64,000 nt of DNA from NCBI RefSeq assembly GCF_028280385.1, contig NZ_JANQLX010000003.1, positions 526,825 through 590,824 on the forward strand, read 5' to 3'. Positions within the stretch are counted from its first letter, which is position 1; each line of letters starts with the position of its first letter. The notes under the pieces were generated by a model. The model worked only from the letters and a program-made list of their open reading frames with translations, did no database searches and was not told the origin of the DNA. The translations under genes were made by a program, and so were the position numbers. Below, in pieces: positions 57,954 through 64,000 of this stretch. Source of the stretch: Allomuricauda sp. GTDB lineage: Bacteria; Bacteroidota; Bacteroidia; Flavobacteriales; Flavobacteriaceae.

Positions 57954-59231
57954 ATGAAAAATCTATTTGTAATACCAGCTTTGCTGGTCGGTTTCATCAT
58001 GAGCGCGCAGGACACTTATTTGCAGTGTGGTGCCATTGTAAATGTGGAAACCGGCAAAACACAACAATCAAAAACCATAGTGATATCTGGCAATTCCATA
58101 AAATCGATATTGAACGGATATCAAAGTGGGGGTACTGAAGATACCGTTATAGATTTAAAAGATAAGACCGTAATGCCCGGCTTCATAGACATGCATGTCC
58201 ATATTGAAGGGCAGTCCAGTCCCCAATCTTATATTCAGCGGTTCACCTTGAATGAAGCGGACGTCGCATTTCAATCTACTGTCTATGCCAGAAATACATT
58301 GATGGCAGGTTTTACCACGGTAAGGGATTTGGGAGGTTCCGGTGTCAATATTGCTTTGCGCAAGGCCATTGCCAAAGGTGCTGTGGTGGGGCCCCGCATT
58401 TTTACCGCAGGAAAGGCCATAGGGACTACTGGCGGCCATGCAGACCCAACCAATGGAATGAAAAAGGACCTAATGGGCGACCCAGGGCCCAAGGAAGGGG
58501 TGGTGAACTCACCCGAAGATGGTAAAAAAGCAGTGAGACAGCGCTACAAGGATGGGGCGGACGTCATTAAGATAACCGCCACAGGGGGAGTGCTTAGTGT
58601 GGCCAAAAGTGGTCAAAACCCTCAATTTACCCTGGAGGAAATCAAGGCCATAACGGAAACAGCAAAAGATTATGGAATGCTTACCGCTGCCCATGCCCAT
58701 GGTGACGAAGGAATGCAGCGTGCAATATTGGGAGGGATCAAGACCATTGAACACGGCACTTTGATGAGTGAGGAGACCATGGATTTGATGGTAAAGCACA
58801 ATACCTTTCTGGTGCCGACCATTACCGCGGGCAAACAAGTCACCGAAAAGGCCAAGATCAAAGGATATTTTCCAGAAGTCGTGGCTAAAAAAGCGGCTGC
58901 TATTGGTCCTAAGATCCAATCCATGTTTCAAAAGGCGTATAAAAAAGGTGTGCCTATTGCGTTTGGGACTGATGCCGGCGTATTTCCCCACGGTGAAAAT
59001 GCCAGGGAGTTCGTCTATATGGCAGAGGCCGGTATGCCCATTATGGAGGCCATTAAGTCGGCTACCGTGACCAATGCGGAATTGTTGGGCCTTGGAGATT
59101 CGCTAGGGCAGCTCAAGAAAGGTTTTCTGGCGGACATTATTGCTGTTGATGAAAACCCTAAAGAAAAAGTTGAAACCCTAAAAAATGTCACCTTTGTGAT
59201 GAAGGAGGGCAAAGTCTACAAATCGATGTGA
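57954..59231 (+). CDS. Secreted amidohydrolase family protein (imidazolonepropionase/prolidase-like)
   Basis: From ATG 57954 (MKNLFVIPALLVG) it has 425 residues with a signal peptide ending MSAQ. Metal site motifs: DMHVHIEG (HxH), a Lys in DVIKITATGG, HAHGDEG and IEHGTLM, then FGTDAG near residue 340. This is the Xaa-Pro dipeptidase / imidazolonepropionase-like group of exported amidohydrolases. Probable role: hydrolysis of peptides or cyclic amides in the periplasm. Lone gene with terminator before it. Confidence 0.9.
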   Translation: MKNLFVIPALLVGFIMSAQDTYLQCGAIVNVETGKTQQSKTIVISGNSIKSILNGYQSGGTEDTVIDLKDKTVMPGFIDMHVHIEGQSSPQSYIQRFTLNEADVAFQSTVYARNTLMAGFTTVRDLGGSGVNIALRKAIAKGAVVGPRIFTAGKAIGTTGGHADPTNGMKKDLMGDPGPKEGVVNSPEDGKKAVRQRYKDGADVIKITATGGVLSVAKSGQNPQFTLEEIKAITETAKDYGMLTAAHAHGDEGMQRAILGGIKTIEHGTLMSEETMDLMVKHNTFLVPTITAGKQVTEKAKIKGYFPEVVAKKAAAIGPKIQSMFQKAYKKGVPIAFGTDAGVFPHGENAREFVYMAEAGMPIMEAIKSATVTNAELLGLGDSLGQLKKGFLADIIAVDENPKEKVETLKNVTFVMKEGKVYKSM

Positions 59232-59262
59232 TCTTTTTTGGATCAGCGGTCGTACATATCAT

Positions 59263-59619
59263 ATGCTTCCCAAATTTGACAACGGATTGGAGCTTTTGGC
59301 CACTGCCCAGAAGGAGAACCTCTATGATAAATTAATTGTCCAGATCCAAAAGGATTTTGTCAGGTCCAACATCAACTTCAAGATTCCTGAAGATAGTACA
59401 CCCATGCAGTTGAACACCTTACTGCACGAGAAAATTTATGTTCTGATTCTGGAAAGATATGATGCATATCTCAACCTGCTTTATGCAGTTGATATTCCAG
59501 AAAGGGAAATCGATAAATTACGGACTTTGGATGCCGTGGATGCCTCTTCCAAAGTAGGTTTTATGATCCTCAAAAGAGAGTGGCAGAAAGTTTGGTTCAA
59601 ACATAAATACAACTCCTAG
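59263..59619 (+). CDS. Conserved short protein of unknown function
   Basis: A 118-residue cytosolic protein, entirely helical by eye, with many charged residues: GLELLATAQKENLYDKLIVQIQKDF and NTLLHEKIYVLILERYDAYLNLLYAVDI. I know similar short proteins next to TCA-cycle genes in Flavobacteriia but no function. It is 31 bp after the amidohydrolase and 97 bp before sucA. Confidence 0.7.
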   Translation: MLPKFDNGLELLATAQKENLYDKLIVQIQKDFVRSNINFKIPEDSTPMQLNTLLHEKIYVLILERYDAYLNLLYAVDIPEREIDKLRTLDAVDASSKVGFMILKREWQKVWFKHKYNS

Positions 59620-59648
59620 CCATATTTTGTCATTTTAGGCCAAGTTTG

Positions 59649-59680
59649 TTGACCAACCTATTGTATTTGTTGTATTTTTG
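59649..59680 (+). promoter_or_regulatory. Candidate sucA promoter
   Basis: TTG (59649-59651), 21 bp, then TATTTTTG (59673-59680), a normal Bacteroidota promoter. The sucA start is 36 bp further. Confidence 0.55.
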
Positions 59681-59716
59681 ACTAAATTTTTGCATAGCTT
59701 TTGCTAGAAACTATCA

Positions 59717-62512
59717 ATGGATAAATATTCCTTTTTAAACGCTGCGCACACCTCATTTTTTGCGGAGCTGTACGATAAATATCTAACAAGTCCCGATAGT
59801 CTTGAACCTAGTTGGAGGGCTTTTTTCCAAGGGTTTGATTTTGGTTTGGAAAGTTCGCTTGATGAGCTGGACATATCAGCTGCAAATGGCACCATTATCA
59901 GTGCCAATGGTGAGCAGTTGGCCGTTCCCCAATCCCTGCAAAAGGAGTTCCAGGTGGTCAAGCTCATTAATGGTTATCGTTCTCGGGGACATTTGTTCAC
60001 GCAGACCAATCCGGTAAGGGAAAGAAGAAAGTATGTGCCCACCTTGGAGATTTCCAATTTTGGGCTTTCAGAAGAAGATTTGGACACGGTCTTTGATGCC
60101 GGTAAAATTATTGGCATAGGCCCAAGTTCGCTAAAGGATATTGTTGCGCATTTAGAGCGCATTTATTGCGATGCCATTGGTGTGGAATACATGTACATCC
60201 GAACCCCGGAACGCATCCAATGGATTCAGGATTGGTTGAATGTAAACGACAACCACCCCAATTTTTCCCCGGAGGAAAAGAAAAACATCCTACGTAAATT
60301 AAATGAGGCCGTTTCCTTTGAAAGCTTTTTGCACACCAAATATGTGGGCCAAAAGAGATTTTCCCTTGAAGGAGGGGAATCCCTTATTCCTGCGCTTGAC
60401 GTAATCATAGAAAAGGCCGCCGATGCCGGGGTCAAGCAGTTTGTTATGGGAATGGCACACAGGGGTAGGCTGAATGTGTTGACCAATATTTTTGGAAAGT
60501 CTCCCAAAGACATTTTTAGCGAATTTGACGGGAAGGATTATGAAGAGACCATTTTTGATGGTGATGTAAAATACCATTTGGGCTGGACATCCATGAGGGA
60601 GACCGACTCTGGTAAGGTGGTCAATATGAACATTGCCCCCAATCCATCGCACTTGGAAACGGTAAATTCCATTGTGGAGGGAATTGCTCGGGCCAAGCAA
60701 GATCGCCATCACCTGGAAAATGTATCCGAAGTACTCCCCATTTTGGTTCATGGAGATGCCGCTTTTGCAGGTCAGGGAGTGGTGTATGAAGTAATACAGA
60801 TGGCACGTTTGGATGGCTACCATACCGGAGGTACGATCCATATAGTGGTCAACAACCAAATTGGCTTTACCACCAATTATTTGGATGCAAGATCATCTAC
60901 CTATTGTACCGATGTGGGTAAGGTTACCCTTTCGCCTGTCTTGCATATCAACGCTGATGACGCCGAAGCTGTGGTACATGCGGCCACCTTCGCATTGGAA
61001 TATAGGATGCGCTACAAACGGGATATTTTCTTGGACCTATTGGGCTACCGAAAATATGGACATAATGAGGGGGACGAGCCAAAGTTCACCCAACCATTGT
61101 TGTACAAATCCATTTCCAAGCATAAAAACCCCCGTGATATTTATGCTGAAAAATTGATTGCCCAGGGCATTATTGACCAAGATTATGTCAAAAACCTTGA
61201 GGCAGAATACAAGAAAAACCTAGAGGAGGATCTATTGGATTCCCGAAAAGTGGAGAAAACACGAATCACTCCTTTCATGCAGGATGAGTGGGAAGGTTTT
61301 GGCCAGGTTACGGAAGATGCCATGCTTGGATCTATAGATACCAAGTTTCCCATCAAAAAGTTGGACGCTGTTGCCAAGAGCATAACTGTGCTTCCCGAAG
61401 GGAAGAAGTTCCTAAGAAAATTGGAGCGCTTGGTGCAGGGCCGCAATAAAATGTACTTCGAGGACAATCAACTGGATTGGGCCATGGGGGAATTATTGGC
61501 ATATGGTTCCTTGATTGAGGAAGGTTTTGATGTCCGTATGACGGGCCAGGATGTGGAGCGGGGTACCTTTTCGCACCGCCATGCTGTGATCAAAACGGAA
61601 ATGCACGAAGAAGAAGTGGTGTTATTGAATAATATGGGCGAGCATCAAAATGGCAAGTTCCATATTTACAATTCCCTGCTTTCAGAATACGCCGTAATGG
61701 GCTTTGATTATGGGTATGCCATGGCAAGTCCAAAAACATTGACCATTTGGGAAGCCCAGTTTGGGGATTTCAGCAATGGGGCGCAGATTATTATTGATCA
61801 ATATTTATCCTCCGCAGAGGACAAGTGGAAATTGCAGAACGGTCTGGTGTTGTTGCTTCCCCATGGATATGAGGGCCAAGGTGCCGAGCACTCTTCGGCC
61901 AGAATGGAGCGATACCTTCAGCTCTGCGCCAAAGACAATATGTATGTGGCCGATGTAACCACACCTGCCAACATGTTTCACCTGCTTCGCAGACAGATGA
62001 AGGCCAAGTTTAGAAAGCCTTTGGTGGTTTTTACCCCAAAGAGTTTATTGAGGCATCCCAAAGTATTGTCCACAAAAGAAGAAATGGCAAAAGGTAGTTT
62101 CCAACCGCTCATTGATGATACAAATGCGACAGCCGCCAAAACAAAGACATTGGTGTTCTGTACCGGGAAGTTCTATTATGATTTGCTGGATAAAAAAGAA
62201 GCGCTGAAGCGGGATGATGTGGCCTTGGTTAGGGTGGAGCAGTTGTTCCCCTTACCGGCGGAGGAAATGCGAAAGACCATCAAGAAATACAAAAACGCAG
62301 CTGATATTGTCTGGGCCCAGGAAGAACCCAGGAACATGGGGGCATGGGGACATTTATTGATGCATTTTGACGAGGCCAAGAGTTTTAGGGTAGCATCAAG
62401 AAGATTTTATGGGGCACCAGCCGCCGGTAGTGCGGTAAGGTCGCAACGAAGACATGCCCAAGTAATAGATTATGTCTTTGATAAGACCAAGGACAACATG
62501 GTTAGACGATAA
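59717..62512 (+). CDS. sucA: 2-oxoglutarate dehydrogenase E1 component
   Basis: A 931-residue protein, normal length for E1o. The N-terminal FLNAAHTSFFAELYDKYLTSPDSLEPSW binds the E2 partner; thiamine diphosphate motifs are GMAHRGRLNVL and the GDAAFAGQGVVYE with NNQIGFTTN. The C-terminal half has GEQ-type motifs (FSHRHAV, YEGQGAEHSSARMERYLQL). It decarboxylates 2-oxoglutarate in the TCA cycle. sucB follows 25 bp later. Confidence 0.97.
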   Translation: MDKYSFLNAAHTSFFAELYDKYLTSPDSLEPSWRAFFQGFDFGLESSLDELDISAANGTIISANGEQLAVPQSLQKEFQVVKLINGYRSRGHLFTQTNPVRERRKYVPTLEISNFGLSEEDLDTVFDAGKIIGIGPSSLKDIVAHLERIYCDAIGVEYMYIRTPERIQWIQDWLNVNDNHPNFSPEEKKNILRKLNEAVSFESFLHTKYVGQKRFSLEGGESLIPALDVIIEKAADAGVKQFVMGMAHRGRLNVLTNIFGKSPKDIFSEFDGKDYEETIFDGDVKYHLGWTSMRETDSGKVVNMNIAPNPSHLETVNSIVEGIARAKQDRHHLENVSEVLPILVHGDAAFAGQGVVYEVIQMARLDGYHTGGTIHIVVNNQIGFTTNYLDARSSTYCTDVGKVTLSPVLHINADDAEAVVHAATFALEYRMRYKRDIFLDLLGYRKYGHNEGDEPKFTQPLLYKSISKHKNPRDIYAEKLIAQGIIDQDYVKNLEAEYKKNLEEDLLDSRKVEKTRITPFMQDEWEGFGQVTEDAMLGSIDTKFPIKKLDAVAKSITVLPEGKKFLRKLERLVQGRNKMYFEDNQLDWAMGELLAYGSLIEEGFDVRMTGQDVERGTFSHRHAVIKTEMHEEEVVLLNNMGEHQNGKFHIYNSLLSEYAVMGFDYGYAMASPKTLTIWEAQFGDFSNGAQIIIDQYLSSAEDKWKLQNGLVLLLPHGYEGQGAEHSSARMERYLQLCAKDNMYVADVTTPANMFHLLRRQMKAKFRKPLVVFTPKSLLRHPKVLSTKEEMAKGSFQPLIDDTNATAAKTKTLVFCTGKFYYDLLDKKEALKRDDVALVRVEQLFPLPAEEMRKTIKKYKNAADIVWAQEEPRNMGAWGHLLMHFDEAKSFRVASRRFYGAPAAGSAVRSQRRHAQVIDYVFDKTKDNMVRR

Positions 62513-62537
62513 TTGACAAAGAATAAACTAAAATAAC

Positions 62538-63758
62538 ATGGTTTTAGAAATGAAAGTTCCCTCACCAGGGGAATCCATTACCGAGGTAGAAATTGCAGAA
62601 TGGTTGGTTCAGGATGGCGATTATGTGGAAAAAGACCAAGCAATTGCAGAAGTTGATTCGGACAAGGCAACCTTGGAACTTCCTGCTGAGGAAAGTGGCA
62701 TAATCACTTTGAAGGCCGAAGAAGGAGATGCAGTTGCAGTAGGGGAAGTAGTATGTTTAATTGATACCAGTGCCGCCAAACCGGAAGGCGCACCTTCTGC
62801 AGCGGAAACCAAAGTAGAGGCCAAAGAGGAACCGGCTAAAGCAGAAGCACCTAAGGCAGAGGAACCGAAAAAGGAAACTTATGCCTCCGGCACGCCATCT
62901 CCGGCAGCCAAGAAAATCCTGGATGAAAAGGGGATTGAGCCTTCATCTGTGAACGGTTCTGGAAGGGATGGACGAATTACCAAAGAGGATGCTGTTAAAG
63001 CCGTTCCGTCCATGGGTACCCCAACAGGTGGAAACCGAGGAGAGTCCCGTTCCAAACTATCCATGTTGCGTAGAAAAGTAGCGGAGCGATTGGTTTCTGC
63101 AAAGAATGAAACCGCTATGTTGACCACTTTCAATGAAGTGGATATGTCGCCCATTTTTGCATTGCGCAAACAATACAAGGAAGAATTTAAGGAAAAGCAC
63201 GGCGTAAGTCTTGGATTTATGTCTTTTTTCACCAAAGCCGTGATTCGTGCTTTGCAAATGTACCCGGCCGTGAATTCCATGATTGACGGGAAGGAAATGA
63301 TCACCTATGATTTCTGTGATATCAGCATAGCCGTGTCCGGTCCCAAAGGGCTTATGGTGCCCGTGATCAGAAATGCCGAAAACCTAACCTTCCGTGGTGT
63401 GGAAGCAGAAGTAAAGCGATTGGCACTTCGTGCTCGCGATGGGCAGATTACCGTGGATGAAATGACCGGTGGAACCTTTACGATTTCCAATGGTGGGGTA
63501 TTTGGCTCCATGCTGTCAACACCAATAATCAACCCTCCCCAAAGTGGAATTTTGGGCATGCACAACATTGTGGAACGTCCCATTGCCAGGGATGGCCAGG
63601 TGGTTATTGCGCCTATTATGTACGTGGCACTTTCTTATGATCACCGAATCATTGACGGTAAGGAATCCGTAGGATTTTTGGTGGCTGTTAAGGAAGCCTT
63701 GGAAAGCCCTGAGGAACTGTTGATGGATGGCAACGTAAAGAAGGCCCTGGAGTTATAG
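62538..63758 (+). CDS. sucB: Dihydrolipoyllysine-residue succinyltransferase (E2 of 2-oxoglutarate dehydrogenase)
   Basis: A 406-residue protein. Residues 1-76 are a lipoyl domain with the lipoylated Lys43 (VDSDKATLE), followed by an Ala/Glu/Lys-rich linker, a peripheral-subunit-binding domain (about 118-155, [13 protein letters not shown]) and the catalytic domain with DHRIIDG (His369, Asp373). Together with E1 it makes succinyl-CoA. E3 is encoded elsewhere. Complete and typical. Confidence 0.96.
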   Translation: MVLEMKVPSPGESITEVEIAEWLVQDGDYVEKDQAIAEVDSDKATLELPAEESGIITLKAEEGDAVAVGEVVCLIDTSAAKPEGAPSAAETKVEAKEEPAKAEAPKAEEPKKETYASGTPSPAAKKILDEKGIEPSSVNGSGRDGRITKEDAVKAVPSMGTPTGGNRGESRSKLSMLRRKVAERLVSAKNETAMLTTFNEVDMSPIFALRKQYKEEFKEKHGVSLGFMSFFTKAVIRALQMYPAVNSMIDGKEMITYDFCDISIAVSGPKGLMVPVIRNAENLTFRGVEAEVKRLALRARDGQITVDEMTGGTFTISNGGVFGSMLSTPIINPPQSGILGMHNIVERPIARDGQVVIAPIMYVALSYDHRIIDGKESVGFLVAVKEALESPEELLMDGNVKKALEL

Positions 63759-63906
63759 TATAGGTTAGGTTCGATTTTGTTTCGGACGCTCTTTTTGGGA
63801 GAGGTAATTTTCTAGTGTCTATCACAAGCTAAAAATGTGAAAACGCTTGAATTTGAAAATGGGAAAATTCCATTGATTCTCTCACCTTTTGTCCATTTTT
63901 TATGTT

Positions 63907-64000
63907 TAACCAATAACCAATAACCAATAACCAATAACCAATAACCAATAACCAATAACCAATAACCAATAACCAATAACCAATAACCAATAACCAATAA
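63907..64000. repeat. Heptamer tandem repeat TAACCAA, continuing past the window
   Basis: At least 13 perfect copies of the 7-bp unit TAACCAA, reaching the last base. It is 148 bp downstream of sucB. The minus strand gives a repetitive VIGYWLL reading which is certainly not a gene. Probably a variable-number microsatellite-like array. Confidence 0.97.

Noticed and set aside
63812..63997. Open frame with a VIGYWLL heptad repeat
   Set aside because: It is only the translation of the TAACCAA tandem repeat.
63907..64000. CRISPR-like array
   Set aside because: The unit is 7 bp and there are no spacers.

Overview
The window reads as chromosome of a marine-type member of the Flavobacteriaceae (Bacteroidota). 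Support comes from Bacteroidota-type promoters (TAnnTTTG boxes), an almost complete lack of Shine-Dalgarno sequences, many short flavobacterial families (DUF4407, DUF5916, DUF2490, Lumazine_bd_2-type NTF2 proteins), a fused CcoN-CcoO cbb3 oxidase and an E1o/E2o pair. An Allomuricauda/Flagellimonas-like genus is possible, but the genus is a guess.

Region 1 (1-13 kb): a partial DUF4407 membrane protein; a BlaI repressor with an M56 membrane peptidase behind a promoter covered by three palindromic operators; an M20 dipeptidase; tRNA-Leu(TAG); a DUF5916 outer-membrane-type protein; an AraC regulator; a small operon (tautomerase, atypical SDR, NTF2-like) next to a Crp-type regulator; then single enzymes (metallophosphoesterase, GNAT, cupin, YdhR-like).

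Region 2 (13-23 kb): a deacetylase/hydrolase pair, then a run of short minus-strand genes, mostly unknown or accessory (YCII, GNAT, S41 protease, DUF2200, DUF1493-like). Several gaps carry a related 75-100 bp element: an ACAACAAYGGC-like block after one stop codon and a CCGAGACCGTTGGCAGC-like block before the next start. This looks like a gene-cassette array with attC-like sites. The region also looks more AT-rich by eye.

Region 3 (23-54 kb): the microaerobic respiration and energy block. Two FNR-type regulators sit beside ccoI, DoxX-like, ccoS, ccoNO, ccoQ, ccoP, ccoG, fixH and a SafE-like gene. Then come a CoA-transferase, hemN with a universal stress protein (USP), a GCS2-CBS fusion with a zinc deacylase, tonB-like, DUF2490, a USP-SLC13-pckA-pfk operon, and an HPF-like gene with a lipoprotein. 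Nine TGA-N6-TCA palindromes lie upstream of these units. In all ten promoter orientations the gap from palindrome to the -7 box is exactly 23 bp. I read this as one FNR-type regulon linking the cbb3 oxidase, haem synthesis, stress proteins, ribosome hibernation and the PEPCK/PFK switch.

Region 4 (52.7-64 kb): a small membrane protein, an MFS sugar porter, WaaA (Kdo transferase), a divergent DegT-type aminotransferase-galE pair for surface sugars, a secreted amidohydrolase, a short unknown protein, sucA-sucB of the TCA cycle, and a TAACCAA heptamer tandem repeat running off the right edge.
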